This document shows positions 43,801-52,840 of a DNA stretch of 64,000 bases, piece by piece. The stretch comes from an uncultured Alphaproteobacteria bacterium (GTDB lineage: Bacteria; Pseudomonadota; Alphaproteobacteria; Caulobacterales; Aquidulcibacteraceae): assembly GCA_902826335.1 (NCBI GenBank), contig CADEEL010000009.1:4920-68919 (forward strand), written 5' to 3'. The notes under the pieces were generated by a model that ran no database searches, was not told the origin of the DNA, and worked only from the letters and a program-made list of their open reading frames with translations. A program made the translations under genes and the position numbers. Every line of letters starts with the position of its first letter. The stretch's first letter is position 1.

Positions 43801-44249
43801 AGCAGGCCTTCGCCGCCAACGATGTCGATGCGCCAATCGGGCAGGGGCCGGCGGGGTCGGGGCGGACCCGAGAGGAGGCGGTCCAGCGCGCCAAAGGAGA
43901 GGCCAGTCTCGGAAGCCGTGAACCGCAAGCGCGGGCCAATGAGTGCGATCGACGATACCCCGCCCAGATCGAAAGTAAGGTTGACGCGCTCGATCATCGC
44001 GGCCGGCGCGTCCTCGTCGCCGAGCCGGACCGCCGAAAGGCTCGCGCCCGCGAGGCCGAGCCGATCGATCGTGAAATCACTGTCGACGCCGCGTTGCGCC
44101 AGATAGCCAGTGAGGGCGCCATGCGCGAGCGGGGCGCGAAACGCCCAGCCGGCGCTCAGCGCGGCGCCCACGGCCACGGCGACGCCCAAGCCGAAGACGG
44201 CGCCTCCGGGGCGGCGCGCGCCGGGCGGCGCTGGCTCAACTTGGTCCAT
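40893..44249 (-). CDS. ydbH: YdbH-type AsmA-like intermembrane phospholipid transporter
   Basis: YdbH belongs with TamB and YhdP among large AsmA-like proteins that bridge the periplasm and carry phospholipids to the outer membrane. This 1118-residue protein has one N-terminal membrane helix (AVFGLGVAVAVGAALSAGWA) and then repeated beta-taco strands rich in the patterns GxFxARxLTL and DLRGARVTARTLT, with a C-terminal block VSGDVVFDDLFTIHTPPGQT and IEYTGRAGDSAEGVAALAFG matching the YdbH C-terminal domain. The order ydbH-ynbE-ydbL is that of E. coli. ATG 44249 is preferred over a longer frame that overlaps the divergent gene's leader. Confidence 0.87.
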   Translation of the reverse strand: MDQVEPAPPGARRPGGAVFGLGVAVAVGAALSAGWAFRAPLAHGALTGYLAQRGVDSDFTIDRLGLAGASLSAVRLGDEDAPAAMIERVNLTFDLGGVSSIALIGPRLRFTASETGLSFGALDRLLSGPPRPRRPLPDWRIDIVGGEGLLDTPFGALPLSFEAQGRLRQDFTAVARLASTTQGGARGRLVGASAVFTARSTPQGTNAALDINATRIALGADTIENLLVQAALRAPNDLERADGVVTWRVGALENASITASAVAGDARIAGALGPMGLAFADWRGAARVRAGALAISGARFTAPSAQATLAGRAGAGQGAWRVTASDSDVSGLRAPEINAAGDIRLRADNGIGLDLDGALVVAHAAQTEAGRTALTRAWPSLGGTPLGPLFQSSRAAALAALSDVSLDIPIALTFGRAGLGAAAPRAFLVRAGNGARLRVAPSRSGAPVLAFSSGAWRGSAQIALSGGGFPDATWRFDAISGEGTRPVIARGRLSIADWVTDDARLAAPALTTTLTLDGARGDLRLSGDARISGPLAGGAVGELAAPLDLSIQWGDGVRIATPERRCTPARFAQLTIPGFTFANGGFSICPEPDGFFATDARGIASGGFRIARLSLAGHAAGAPAQRTSMTSDGVLGRFSGPASQLILDVIADRPALEVRLAPGRTLDLRGARVTARTLTTAGSWSTEGRFEAGVLRDDALPAHVTEIAADWRAEPRGNDAVVHILNGRARVTDRPPADAPRDRRPAFQPLIVNRVSADIADGQVRGAGTIALGANGRVIGGFDARHDIARGVGEADVTTRDLTFDARLQPYMLSELARGAAENVRGPAIGQAHIEWTPTTLTARGRATLNNVSLASATLPVIEGVSGDVVFDDLFTIHTPPGQTLTIARLNPGIAVSNGVVRFQLLGDGRVSLEDARWPFAGGHIAVAATTLTLGADQTRLHLALRDIDVAQLLQTLNVPDLSATGHVEGDFPLLLTATTALIENGALRTVNGGGRIEYTGRAGDSAEGVAALAFGALRAFTYDDLALVLNGDLGGDVITTINFSGRNDAALNLSDVTPGNVPTLGGGDIPFRFNVRVTAPFRRLAETAASLGDATSLIERAQPAPESPIDPPPTAPR

Positions 44250-44434
44250 CGGCCGGTTGCCTCTACGGAACTTCGGGGCGCCCGCCCCCTCAACTCGCTC
44301 GCCTGGCGTGGCTCTTGCTGGTATTTTCAATTAAATGGCCCTGCCGTGCCAGGGTGGGGATACACCATATGGCTGCCAGATCCCTAAATCGGTCACGTTG
44401 CACTGATAGGGCCGCGTTGGAGAAGCGGGACACG

Positions 44435-45880
44435 ATGGACGAATTTGGCGTCCCCCAGTCGCCAGCGCATGCCGTGCCGGCCGGTGCGCTGCCCTCGGCC
44501 TATGGCACCGCGGCGGTTTCGCCGCCGCGCACGCCGCCACGGCTCATGCTGGCGCTCGGCGGCGGCGCGCTGGCCGCCGCCCTGGCGGTCGGCCTCTATT
44601 GGGCCGTGCAGGCGGGATTGTTTGGCGGCGGTTTGTCGCCAGAGGCGGCGGCGCGTGCGGCCGCCGCCCAAGCGGCGGAGGAACGCCGCCTCCAGCACGA
44701 GGCGTTTACGGATATTTACCTGGGGCAGCACACCTCGGAGGTGACGATCGGCGCAGGTGAATCGCTTGCGCGCGTGCTCACCCGCGCTGGCGCAACGGCG
44801 CGCGACGCCCAGGCCGCCGCCGCCTCGATTTCGGAAGTGTTCGATCCACGCCGCATTCGTCCCGGCGTGCCGGTGAATGTCGTGTTCTTGCAGGACTCGG
44901 CGGCGCCGCCCCGGCTCTCCGGCCTCGCCTTCCGCTCCGCGCCGGGCATGACAGTCACCGTCAATCGCTTGAACGCCGGCCGCTTCAACGCCCGCCAGGT
45001 CGCGATGCCGCTGACCTATGAGCGCACGCGCATCCTCGCGCGGGTGGAATCCAGCCTTCATGACGCGGCTGTGGCGCGCGGCGCCACAACGGGCGTCATC
45101 GCGCAGATGGCGGACGTGTTCGCCTTCGACGTTGATTTTCAACGCGACGTTCGCCCCGGCGATCCGTTCGAACTTGTGTTCGATCGTTATTATGACGACG
45201 AAGGCGTAACCGTCCGCACCGGCGAACTCTCTTACGTGGCGCTGACGACGCGCGGGCGTTTGCGGGAGTATTATCGCTTCCAGGCGGAAGGGGATCGCAC
45301 GCCCCAATGGTATGATCCCGCCGGGCGCAGCGCGCGTAAGTTTCTTATGATGACGCCGGTGAACGGCGCACGGCTCTCCTCGGGCTTCGGCCTGCGCCGC
45401 CATCCGATCCAGGGCTTTACGCGCATGCATCGCGGCACGGATTTCGCCGCGCGCACCGGAACGCCGATCATGGCGGCCGGCGATGGCGTCATTCAGCGCG
45501 CGGGGCGCTTCGGCGGCTATGGCAATTACATCCGCATTCGCCATTCCACGCGCTACGACACCGCCTATGGCCATATGTCGAGCTTTGCGCGCGGCATGCG
45601 GCCCGGCGTACGTGTGCGCCAAGGCCAGATCATCGGTTATGTCGGCTCGACCGGCGCCTCCACCGGCCCGCACCTTCATTATGAAGTGTTTCAAGGTGGC
45701 GTGCAGATCAATCCGATGACGATGCGGGTCGAGACCGGCCGCAACCTTGCTGGCGATGATCTTGCGCGATTCCAGGGCGAGCGCGCGCGCATCGATCTTC
45801 TGCGTGTCCGGCGCGATGAGCAGGCGATGGCGCAAGAAACCGCCGCGCCGAGCCCGCCCGCGCGAGGCGGCCTGCGTTAA
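44435..45880 (+). CDS. M23 family peptidoglycan endopeptidase (MepM-like)
   Basis: This enzyme or regulator cuts peptide cross-links of peptidoglycan. The 481 residues have a cytoplasmic Pro/Ala-rich start, one transmembrane helix (LMLALGGGALAAALAVGLYW), a LysM/OapA-like substrate region (EVTIGAGESLARVLTRAGAT), a helical middle and the LytM domain with zinc ligands HRGTDFAA (H-x3-D) and GPHLHYEV (H-x-H). The domain keeps all ligands, so it should be active. ATG 44435 follows an AGAAGCGGG-like site. It is divergent from ydbH, with another envelope role. Confidence 0.92.
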   Translation: MDEFGVPQSPAHAVPAGALPSAYGTAAVSPPRTPPRLMLALGGGALAAALAVGLYWAVQAGLFGGGLSPEAAARAAAAQAAEERRLQHEAFTDIYLGQHTSEVTIGAGESLARVLTRAGATARDAQAAAASISEVFDPRRIRPGVPVNVVFLQDSAAPPRLSGLAFRSAPGMTVTVNRLNAGRFNARQVAMPLTYERTRILARVESSLHDAAVARGATTGVIAQMADVFAFDVDFQRDVRPGDPFELVFDRYYDDEGVTVRTGELSYVALTTRGRLREYYRFQAEGDRTPQWYDPAGRSARKFLMMTPVNGARLSSGFGLRRHPIQGFTRMHRGTDFAARTGTPIMAAGDGVIQRAGRFGGYGNYIRIRHSTRYDTAYGHMSSFARGMRPGVRVRQGQIIGYVGSTGASTGPHLHYEVFQGGVQINPMTMRVETGRNLAGDDLARFQGERARIDLLRVRRDEQAMAQETAAPSPPARGGLR

Positions 45881-45889
45881 CGTCCGGCC

Positions 45890-46582
45890 TTACGCCGCGA
45901 CGACGGCTTCCTGCGGATCGCGCAGCACATAGCCGCGGCCCCACACGGTCTCGATGTGGTGGTCCCCAGCCGCCGCCTGCAGCTTCTTGCGCAGCTTGCA
46001 GATGAACACGTCGATGATCTTGAGCTCAGGCTCGTCCATGCCGCCATAGAGATGATTGAGGAACATCTCCTTGGTCAGCGTCGTGCCTTTGCGCAGCGAG
46101 AGCAGCTCGAGCATCTGATATTCCTTGCCCGTCAGGTGCACGCGCTGGCCGTTCACTTCCACGGTCTTGGCGTCGAGATTGACGGTGATGTCGCCCGTCT
46201 TGATGAGGGCGTGGGCGTGGCCCTTTGAGCGGCGCACGATGGCGTTGATGCGCGCGACCAGCTCGTCCTTGTTGAACGGCTTGGTCATGTAATCGTCGGC
46301 GCCGCCGCCCAGGCCCTTCACCTTCGTTTCGATGTGCGCATCGCCCGAAAGGATGAGAATCGGCGTATTGACCCGCGAGACGCGTAGCTGCTTCAGCACG
46401 TCGAACCCGTTCATGTCGGGCAAGGTGAGATCGAGCAGAATGATGTCGTAATCGTAGAGCTTGCCAAGGTCGATGCCTTCCTCGCCCAGATCGGTCGAAT
46501 AGACGTTCAAGCCTTCGGACTTGAGCATCAATTCGATGCCCTGCGCCGTGGCGTTGTCGTCCTCGATCAGCAGAACCCGCAT
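45890..46582 (-). CDS. ctrA: Cell cycle response regulator CtrA
   Basis: CtrA is the essential DNA-binding regulator of asymmetric division in Caulobacterales, controlling flagellum, pili, methylation and replication origin. The 230-residue protein has an intact receiver with acidic pair IEDDN, phospho-acceptor Asp51 ([14 protein letters not shown]), and [14 protein letters not shown] with the conserved Lys, followed by an OmpR/PhoB winged helix ([45 protein letters not shown]). It ends AVVAA like Caulobacter CtrA (Ala-Ala proteolysis signal). GAGGG precedes the ATG. It is divergent from fliI, with probable autoregulation. Confidence 0.98.
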   Translation of the reverse strand: MRVLLIEDDNATAQGIELMLKSEGLNVYSTDLGEEGIDLGKLYDYDIILLDLTLPDMNGFDVLKQLRVSRVNTPILILSGDAHIETKVKGLGGGADDYMTKPFNKDELVARINAIVRRSKGHAHALIKTGDITVNLDAKTVEVNGQRVHLTGKEYQMLELLSLRKGTTLTKEMFLNHLYGGMDEPELKIIDVFICKLRKKLQAAAGDHHIETVWGRGYVLRDPQEAVVAA

Positions 46583-46869
46583 CGCGCCCTCTCAAAACTC
46601 ATGCGCCGCGTGGCGCAATTCCCCGCAAACTTACGTCCCCGACTCACTGTTTAACGCTTTGCGTTAACAAAGCGTTGTTTCACGAGCCGACGCGGATCAG
46701 AATCTTGTTCGTCTCTTCACGCAAGAGTCCGGAGCATGAACAAAGCCTGCCGCAATCGGGAGCCATTGATTCCGATACAGAAACGAGCCGGACGCCGCCG
46801 TTAGGTTTTGCGTAACCATACCGCGCCAGCGTGCCGGCGATTTATTTTTCTGTGGACGCGCCTGTGGAT
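46583..46869. promoter_or_regulatory. ctrA-fliI regulatory region: palindromic TTAA boxes and four GANTC sites
   Basis: The gap between the divergent ctrA and fliI holds TTAACGC-TTT-GCGTTAA (46651-46667), overlapping a second perfect repeat AACGCTTTG-CGTTAA-CAAAGCGTT (46653-46676), and TTAG-N7-GTAACC (46801-46817), close to the CtrA box TTAA-N7-TTAAC. GANTC, the CcrM target, occurs at 46641, 46700, 46725 and 46768; about one would be expected by chance in this length. The first TTAA pair is spaced by nine rather than seven, so CtrA binding there is a prediction. Confidence 0.7.
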
Positions 46870-48201
46870 ATGAAATCGTCGGCCCTCGCCCGCATCGTCG
46901 CCGATATCGACGCCATGGAGCCCCGCCGCTTCGAGGGGCGCGTCACGGGCCTGAGCGGTCTGGTGATCGAGGCCTCGGGCCCGGCCGAGGCGTTAAGCGT
47001 CGGCGCGCGCGTCGCGATCGAAGGCGCTAGGCCAACGCGTGGGGAAATCGTCGGCTTCAAGGGCGCGCGCGCGCTGATCCTTCCTTATGACGCAGCGGAG
47101 TCCATTCGCCCCGGCGCGCGCGTGCGGATGGAGGGGCGCTCGCCGATGGTGCGGCCCTCCGCCGCTTGGCTCGGCCGCGTTGTCGATGCGTTTGGCGCGC
47201 CGGTGGATGGTCTCGGCCCCTTGCCGTACGGAACCAAGCCGCGCCCGGTGTGCGCCGCACCGCCGCCCGCGCACGCACGTGCGCGCGTCGGGACGCGTAT
47301 GGATCTGGGCGTGCGCGCACTCAATATCTTCGCCGCTGTGTGCCGCGGCCAGCGCATGGGCCTCTTCGCGGGCTCGGGCGTGGGCAAATCGGTGCTGTTG
47401 TCGATGCTGGCGCGCGGCGCCGCCGCCGATGTTGTCGTCATCGGCCTTATTGGCGAGCGCGGCCGCGAAGTGAACGAGTTTCTGCAGGATACTTTGGGCG
47501 AGGAGGGGCGCGCACGCTCCGTTGTCGTGGTCGCGACCTCCGATGAGCCCGCCGCGCGCAGGCGCCTCGCCCCGAAACTCGCCTGTGCCATCGCCGAGCA
47601 TTTCAGGGACGAGGGCAAGGACGTGCTCTTGCTGCTGGACAGCGTCACGCGCTTCGCCATGGCGCAACGCGAAATCGGCCTCGCGGCGGGCGAGCCGCCG
47701 ACCACGAAAGGCTACACGCCCTCCGTGTTCGCCGAACTGCCCAAATTGCTCGAGCGCGCGGGCCCGGGCGTGCCCAACGGCGCCAAGACCGGCTCGATCA
47801 CCGGCCTCTTCACGGTTCTGGTCGATGGCGATGATCACAATGAGCCGATCGCGGACGCCGTGCGCGGCATTCTCGATGGTCACATCGTCATGGAGCGCCA
47901 GATCGCCGAGCGCGGCCGCTATCCCGCGATCAACGTGTTGAGATCGATCTCGCGCCTGATGCCGATGTGCCATTCGGAATCCGAAAACGCGCTCGTCGCC
48001 CGGGCGCGCTCGCTCCTGTCGGTCTACGCGGAAATGGAGGAGCTTATTCGGCTGGGCGCGTACAAGGCGGGCGCCGATCCCGAGATCGACGAGGCGATAC
48101 GCCGCCGCGCCGCACTGGAGGGCGTGCTGCGCCAAGGGCGCTTCGAGCACGCCGATTTCGCCGCCGGCTTCGCCGCGCTCGATGCGGCGCTGAACGCGTG
48201 A
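46870..48201 (+). CDS. fliI: Flagellum-specific ATPase FliI
   Basis: FliI is the cytoplasmic hexameric ATPase of the flagellar type III export apparatus. The 443 residues show the beta-barrel N-terminal domain, Walker [15 protein letters not shown] (GSGVGKS at about 168-174), Walker [19 protein letters not shown], and the C-terminal [20 protein letters not shown] choose ATG 46870, whose product [16 protein letters not shown] lines up with the usual start; a GTG at 46831 would add 13 residues. The TTAG-N7-GTAACC box lies about 55-70 bp upstream. It precedes fliJ by 7 bp. Confidence 0.95.
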   Translation: MKSSALARIVADIDAMEPRRFEGRVTGLSGLVIEASGPAEALSVGARVAIEGARPTRGEIVGFKGARALILPYDAAESIRPGARVRMEGRSPMVRPSAAWLGRVVDAFGAPVDGLGPLPYGTKPRPVCAAPPPAHARARVGTRMDLGVRALNIFAAVCRGQRMGLFAGSGVGKSVLLSMLARGAAADVVVIGLIGERGREVNEFLQDTLGEEGRARSVVVVATSDEPAARRRLAPKLACAIAEHFRDEGKDVLLLLDSVTRFAMAQREIGLAAGEPPTTKGYTPSVFAELPKLLERAGPGVPNGAKTGSITGLFTVLVDGDDHNEPIADAVRGILDGHIVMERQIAERGRYPAINVLRSISRLMPMCHSESENALVARARSLLSVYAEMEELIRLGAYKAGADPEIDEAIRRRAALEGVLRQGRFEHADFAAGFAALDAALNA

Positions 48202-48208
48202 CGGCGCC

Positions 48209-48625
48209 ATGAAAGCGCTCGCCACGCTCATCCGCCTGGCCAAGGAGCGCGTGGAAGAGGCGCGTCGCGCCTTCGCCGAAGGCCAAGCGCGCCACGCACG
48301 GGCGGTGGCGCGCATCGCCGATCTCGAAACCCACGTGGCGAGCGAGCAAGTCGAGGCGGCCAAGGCGCAGAGCGTCTGGAGCACCTATGGCGCCTTCGCC
48401 GCCGTTCGCGCGCGCGATCGCCGCCTTCTGGAAGCCGACGAACGCGCCTGCGCCGAGGCGGCCTATGTCCTGCGCGATGCGCTCACCGCCGCGCACGTCG
48501 ACCTCAAGAAGCTTGAAAAACTCGCCGAACTTGAAGCCGCGCGCGCGGCCGAGCGCCAATTGCGCCGTGAGCAGGCCGAGTTGGACGAAGCCGCCACCCT
48601 CCGCGCCGCGCGCCGCACGTCCTGA
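48209..48625 (+). CDS. fliJ: Flagellar export protein FliJ
   Basis: FliJ is the small coiled-coil chaperone-like stalk that sits in the FliI ring and helps load substrates. The 138 residues are almost all helical and charged, with heptads such as LIRLAKERVEEARRAFAEGQ and KKLEKLAELEAARAAERQLR. The sequence family is weakly conserved, so the assignment rests on coiled-coil composition, length, and its position directly after fliI, the standard order. Confidence 0.85.
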   Translation: MKALATLIRLAKERVEEARRAFAEGQARHARAVARIADLETHVASEQVEAAKAQSVWSTYGAFAAVRARDRRLLEADERACAEAAYVLRDALTAAHVDLKKLEKLAELEAARAAERQLRREQAELDEAATLRAARRTS

Positions 48626-48689
48626 CGCGTGAGAAAGCGCTTGAACGCCGCGCTGTCTTCATGCACGCGCGGCAGGCCGGAGGCCATGC

Positions 48690-49739
48690 ATGAAAACGCC
48701 GCGCTCATTCTTCAAGCCCCTCGCCATCGGCGCACCCGCGCCGCTCCGCGAACCGCCGGTCAAGCTCGAGCGCATGATTCACTTCGTGCCGACCCATTTG
48801 GAGAAAGTGCGCGCCAAGGCGCCGGACGTTGCCCGCGAAGTGGATGTCGTGCTCGCCAATTTGGAGGACGCCATCCCAGCCGATGCGAAGGAGGCGGCCC
48901 GCGCCGGCGCCATCGAGATGGGCCGCGCGACGGACTTCGCTGCGCTCGGCGTCGGCTATTGGGCGCGCATCAATCCATTGAATGCGCCCTGGCATCTGGA
49001 TGACGTGATGGAGCTGGTCGCTGGGCTCGGCGATCGGATCGATGTGCTGATGATCCCCAAGGTCGAAGGGCCATGGGACATCCATTACATGGATCAGCTG
49101 CTCGCGCAGCTTGAGGCGCGCCATGGTCTGACCAAGCCGATCCTGTTGCACGCAATCCTCGAAACCGCCGAAGGCGTCGCCAATGTCGAGGCAATCGCTG
49201 GCGCATCGCCGCGTATGCAGGGAATTTCACTCGGCCCCGCCGATCTCGCCGCGTCCCGCAAGATGAAGACGACGCGGGTGGGCGGCGGCCATCCCGGCTA
49301 CCGCGTAATTGAAGATGTCCGCGCGGATGGCGCCGTGCGCGCCAGCGCCCAGCAGGATCTCTGGCACTATACGTTCGCGCGCATGGTCGATGCCTGCGCC
49401 ATGCACGCGATCAAGCCGTTTTACGGCCCGTTCGGCGCCATCGACGATCCCGAGGCGTGCGAGCAGCAATTCCGCAACGCTTTTCTGATGGGCTGCGTCG
49501 GCGCCTGGACGCTGCATCCGTCCCAGATCGCTATCGCCAAGAAAGTGTTCAATCCGGATCCGGACGAAGTGAAGTTCGCCGTGCGCATACTGGAGGCCAT
49601 GCCGGATGGGACGGGCGTCGCCATGCTCGATGGCAAGATGCAAGACGACGCAACCTGGAAACAGGCCAAGGTCATCGTCGATCTCGCCCGTCAGGTCGCC
49701 GCGAAGGATACAGACATGGCGGCCGCATACGGGTTCTGA
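48690..49739 (+). CDS. HpcH/HpaI-type CoA ester lyase (malyl-CoA/beta-methylmalyl-CoA lyase-like)
   Basis: The 349-residue enzyme of the CitE/Mcl family should cleave or form malyl-CoA-type esters. Marks are [20 protein letters not shown] with the magnesium site, [54 protein letters not shown] (Glu) and [13 protein letters not shown]. It is closest to the L-malyl-CoA/beta-methylmalyl-CoA lyase of the ethylmalonyl-CoA pathway. It follows fliJ on the same strand with 64 bp between them. Confidence 0.85.
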   Translation: MKTPRSFFKPLAIGAPAPLREPPVKLERMIHFVPTHLEKVRAKAPDVAREVDVVLANLEDAIPADAKEAARAGAIEMGRATDFAALGVGYWARINPLNAPWHLDDVMELVAGLGDRIDVLMIPKVEGPWDIHYMDQLLAQLEARHGLTKPILLHAILETAEGVANVEAIAGASPRMQGISLGPADLAASRKMKTTRVGGGHPGYRVIEDVRADGAVRASAQQDLWHYTFARMVDACAMHAIKPFYGPFGAIDDPEACEQQFRNAFLMGCVGAWTLHPSQIAIAKKVFNPDPDEVKFAVRILEAMPDGTGVAMLDGKMQDDATWKQAKVIVDLARQVAAKDTDMAAAYGF

Positions 49740-49810
49740 TCTGCCTTGAAATGGCCATTGGACTTTTCCCCATCCGTGCGCTTAGGTCCACGCCGACGCG
49801 GGGGACGTTC

Positions 49811-50293
49811 ATGCGGAGTTATCCCATGCTGCGCGCGTCTATCGTCACGCTTGTATCGTCATTGTTGTTATTGGGCGCCGCGTCCGCGCAGCCGGCCGGC
49901 CCCGGCCGGCTCACCGCGCGCGCGCCCGATCTTGCGCCCTTGTCCGCCCGCATCGAGCACGGCGTCGTCGCCGTGCGAAATGTGGGCAGCGCCGCTTCGC
50001 CGCCGTCGATTGTCACGGTTGAGTGCAGCGTGGTCGGCCGGCGCGGCGGCTGTCCGGAAATTCCGCGCCGCTTCGCGCGCCGCTATTCGGATGCCGCCTA
50101 TCCAAACAAGATCGTGATCCATGTGCCGGCGTTGCCGGCCGGCCACGTGCATAATCACAATCTCGCCTTCTGGGGCGCGTTGGTCTGGCCGTCGGGCTCG
50201 TACAATTTTGACTTCATGGCCGACGCGGGCTCGGCGGTCGCTGAGACCAACGAGGCGAACAACGCGCAGAGCCATGTCTGGGTCGTGCCGTAA
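49811..50293 (+). CDS. Secreted CARDB-like domain protein
   Basis: The 160-residue precursor has a signal peptide (RASIVTLVSSLLLLGAASA-Q) and an all-beta domain with IEHGVVAVRNVGSAASPPSI, VTVECSVVGRRGGCPE and the end SYNFDFMADAGSAVAETNEANNAQ, the last a common mark of CARDB-type Ig-like domains, in which ETNEANN recurs. One disulfide may join the two Cys (VECSV and GGCPE). ATG 49811 follows GGGGACG. The role is unknown; a binding or matrix protein is plausible. Confidence 0.75.
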   Translation: MRSYPMLRASIVTLVSSLLLLGAASAQPAGPGRLTARAPDLAPLSARIEHGVVAVRNVGSAASPPSIVTVECSVVGRRGGCPEIPRRFARRYSDAAYPNKIVIHVPALPAGHVHNHNLAFWGALVWPSGSYNFDFMADAGSAVAETNEANNAQSHVWVVP

Positions 50294-50308
50294 GGCCCGG
50301 CGCGTGAA

Positions 50309-50346
50309 GCTGGCGCGGCGCTTATTGGCCGCCGCGCCGCGCCAGC
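50309..50346. terminator. Possible bidirectional hairpin between convergent genes
   Basis: GCTGGCGCGGCG (50309-50320) and CGCCGCGCCAGC (50335-50346) form a perfect 12-bp stem with a 14-nt loop that contains the xerD stop. There is no T-tract, so this may be a factor-independent hairpin of weak effect or merely coding symmetry. Confidence 0.3.
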
Positions 50347-51245
50347 GGGTGCGCGCGTTCGACGATGGCCTTGAGCCGTTCATCGGCGACATGCGTGTAA
50401 ATCTGCGTCGTCGCGATGTCCGCGTGCCCGAGCAGCATCTGCACGGTGCGCAAATCCGCGCCGCCCTCCACCAGATGCGTGGCGAATGCGTGCCGCAGCA
50501 CGTGCGGTGAAACGGCCCGCGCATCGAGGCCCGCCGCGCGCGCCGCTTGATCCAAAATTTGCGCCACGCGCCGCCGTGTCAGCTTGCCGTCCCGCGCGGT
50601 CGGCGATGGAAACAGCCAACGATCGGCTTTGTCGCGCTGCGCGGCGCTCTTGGGCAGAAACGCCGCGCGCACCGCGAGATAATCCGCCAAGGCCGAGAGC
50701 GCCGGCGCGCCGAGCACGATCATCCGCGCACGCCCGCCCTTGCCAGTGATGGTGAGGTGGCATTGCCCCGGCGCGGGCGCGGCCCTGAGCGGCAGCGCCG
50801 TCAGCTCGCTGACCCGAAACCCTCCGCCATAGAGCAGCTCCACGAGGGCGCGGTCGCGCGCCGATGTTGCGTCATGCCCAGCGCTTGCGCCGTCTATGAG
50901 GCGTGCGACCTCTTCGCGCGTCATGGTTTTCGGCAAGGCCCGCGCGCGCGCGGGCGGTTCGATGCGCGCGGTTGGATCGTCGCCCCGATCGCCTTCTTCC
51001 AGCAGGAACCGATAGAATTGCTTGAGCGCGGATATGCGCCGGCGCACCGTCGCCGCCGAAAGGCCGCGCCGGGTCAGCGCCGCCACATACGCCTCGACAT
51101 CCTGCGCCGAAGCCGCCGTCATCGGCGCCGGCAGCGCGCCAGCCGCATCGGCGAGATCGCGGCGATAGGCGTCGAGCGTATTGACCCGCGCGCCGCGCTC
51201 GGCGGCGAGCATTTCCAGAAACGCTTCGACGCGCGCCGCGGTCAC
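50322..51245 (-). CDS. xerD: Tyrosine recombinase XerD
   Basis: XerD with XerC resolves chromosome dimers at dif. The 307-residue protein has an N-terminal SAM-like core-binding domain and a catalytic domain with all six active-site residues: Arg144 (GGGFRVSELT), Lys169 (TITGKGGRAR), His248 and Arg251 (SPHVLRHAFATHLVEGGADL), His274 (LLGHADI) and nucleophile Tyr283 (TTQIYTHVADER). GTG at 51245 overlaps the upstream stop as GTGA. Size and lack of phage genes or att-like repeats indicate the housekeeping protein, not an integrase. Confidence 0.9.
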   Translation of the reverse strand: MTAARVEAFLEMLAAERGARVNTLDAYRRDLADAAGALPAPMTAASAQDVEAYVAALTRRGLSAATVRRRISALKQFYRFLLEEGDRGDDPTARIEPPARARALPKTMTREEVARLIDGASAGHDATSARDRALVELLYGGGFRVSELTALPLRAAPAPGQCHLTITGKGGRARMIVLGAPALSALADYLAVRAAFLPKSAAQRDKADRWLFPSPTARDGKLTRRRVAQILDQAARAAGLDARAVSPHVLRHAFATHLVEGGADLRTVQMLLGHADIATTQIYTHVADERLKAIVERAHPLARRGGQ

Positions 51246-52840
51246 GCCGGAGGCCCCGCATTGAGCGCTTCGATCGCCAAGCCGCGCGCCGCGTCGTCCA
51301 ACTCGGCGGTCCTGAGCGCGCGGATGAGCGCCGCGAGCGAGTCGGCGTCGAGGCCGCCCGCGCCGCCCGCCGCCGCGATCGCGGCGATCAGCGCGGTCTC
51401 GCCAATCGATCGGCCTTGCGCGGCGCTTTGCGCGGCCGCGAGCAAACCGGATTCAACTCGCCGTCCCCCTTGCGGTGGATTGGCGGTGAGAAACGCGCGC
51501 GCCGCGCCATCGATCGGAAAGCCGAGCGCGGACAGGATTGTCACATCGCGCGCCGCCGCGCGCGCGTTCGGCCCGGCCGCGTCGATCCGCCTACGGACAG
51601 CCAGCGCCGCCCCCTCGGCGTTGAGGCGCTGGCCGATCGCCAGCGCTGCGTGCGCGGACGCGAGCAGGCGCGGCTCGACGCCAGCCTGTGCGGCGTTGTC
51701 CGCCAGGCGCGCGCCAAGCGGCATGTCCCCGGTGGCGATCGCCGCGCGCGTGAAGGCGAGCGCGCCGGCCGCGTCGGGCGCGGCGGTGAGGGCGGCGATG
51801 TCGTCGTGGAACAATCGGGCGGCCGCGAAGAAGGCCATATAATTGGCGCTTCCGTTGAGGGCGCCGGCGATCGCGGTCGCCGCCGCGAGGGACCCTGGCG
51901 CGGCTTCTACCTGACGTACGGCCTGCCCAAGCGCGGGCAGGCTCGCCGGCGGCGCCTCGCCGCCCCGTAACGCTGCGCGCGCCGCCGCGAGCGGAAGAAT
52001 GGCCCGGCGAAAGGCGAGGCCGGCGGCCTGTGCGCGCAACGCCGCCGGCGCCGCTTCGTTCCGCGCTACGGTGACCAGCGCCAGCGCCGATGCGTTTGTC
52101 AGCGGCGCGGCGCCGGGCGCCAGGCGCGCCGCAAGGGATACGGACGCGTTGAGACTCGAATCATAGCGTGCTGCGATCGGGCGCGGCGGCGGCGCGGCGA
52201 TGGCGCCGATCGCGGACCGGAACCAGGCGTCCTCCGCATTGGCGCTACGCGCGACTTCCAGTGCAAGATCGGCGCTCGCGGCCTCACCAGCCGCCGCCGC
52301 GCAGAAGGCGCGCAGCCTCAGCAAGAACGGCGTGGGCTCGCCGACGCCGTCGGCGCGGCTGCGTTGGCATGCGGGCTGGATGCGCCCGCGCGCCAATTCC
52401 GCCTGCGCGGCGTATTGGGCGATGGCCGCGTCAGCGCTTGCCGCGCCCGCCGCCATCGTGGCCAATTCGTCCGCCATGCCGAGCCGCCCAAGCGCGGCGT
52501 AGCGTTTGCGTGCGGCCTCGTCGCGCCCGTCTCCGACCGGCGCATCGCCCGCCGAAGCAAGCGCGCGTCGCGCCAGCGCCAGAGCCGCAGGGGAGTCGAA
52601 CGTCGCCGGCAGCCGATCGAACAACACGCCCAGAAAATCCGGGTCGCTGCCGGCCCAGAGCGCGGGAGGCAGCCCGCCTTGATTGCGCGCGAGCGCGCCG
52701 ACCGTCCAAGCGTCGAGCGCGCGCAGGGCGCCCGACTCGATCGGCGCGGGGCTTTGCGCGGGCGCCGGCTCTGTCTGCCCGCTGGCCGTGGCGGAAAGGC
52801 ACAACGCGGCCATACCGGCCGCAACAAGCAAGGGTCTCAT
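51242..52840 (-). CDS. Secreted Ala-rich helical repeat protein of unknown function
   Basis: The 532-residue precursor has a signal peptide (MRPLLVAAGMAALCLSATASG) and a long, Ala-rich helical sequence (ASADAAIAQYAAQAELARGR, LARRALASAGDAPV) that looks like TPR/armadillo-type superhelix repeats of an envelope scaffold. I cannot name a family. ATG 52840 is preceded by its upstream neighbour's overlapping stop (52837), and its own stop overlaps the xerD start, so three genes form one coupled unit. The longer frame upstream to 53260 is non-coding. Confidence 0.72.
   Translation of the reverse strand: MRPLLVAAGMAALCLSATASGQTEPAPAQSPAPIESGALRALDAWTVGALARNQGGLPPALWAGSDPDFLGVLFDRLPATFDSPAALALARRALASAGDAPVGDGRDEAARKRYAALGRLGMADELATMAAGAASADAAIAQYAAQAELARGRIQPACQRSRADGVGEPTPFLLRLRAFCAAAAGEAASADLALEVARSANAEDAWFRSAIGAIAAPPPRPIAARYDSSLNASVSLAARLAPGAAPLTNASALALVTVARNEAAPAALRAQAAGLAFRRAILPLAAARAALRGGEAPPASLPALGQAVRQVEAAPGSLAAATAIAGALNGSANYMAFFAAARLFHDDIAALTAAPDAAGALAFTRAAIATGDMPLGARLADNAAQAGVEPRLLASAHAALAIGQRLNAEGAALAVRRRIDAAGPNARAAARDVTILSALGFPIDGAARAFLTANPPQGGRRVESGLLAAAQSAAQGRSIGETALIAAIAAAGGAGGLDADSLAALIRALRTAELDDAARGLAIEALNAGPPA

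Noticed and set aside
50322-51245. XerD-like protein as integrase of a mobile element
   Set aside because: Length, full housekeeping signature, and absence of tRNA att sites, phage or transfer genes favour the dif recombinase.
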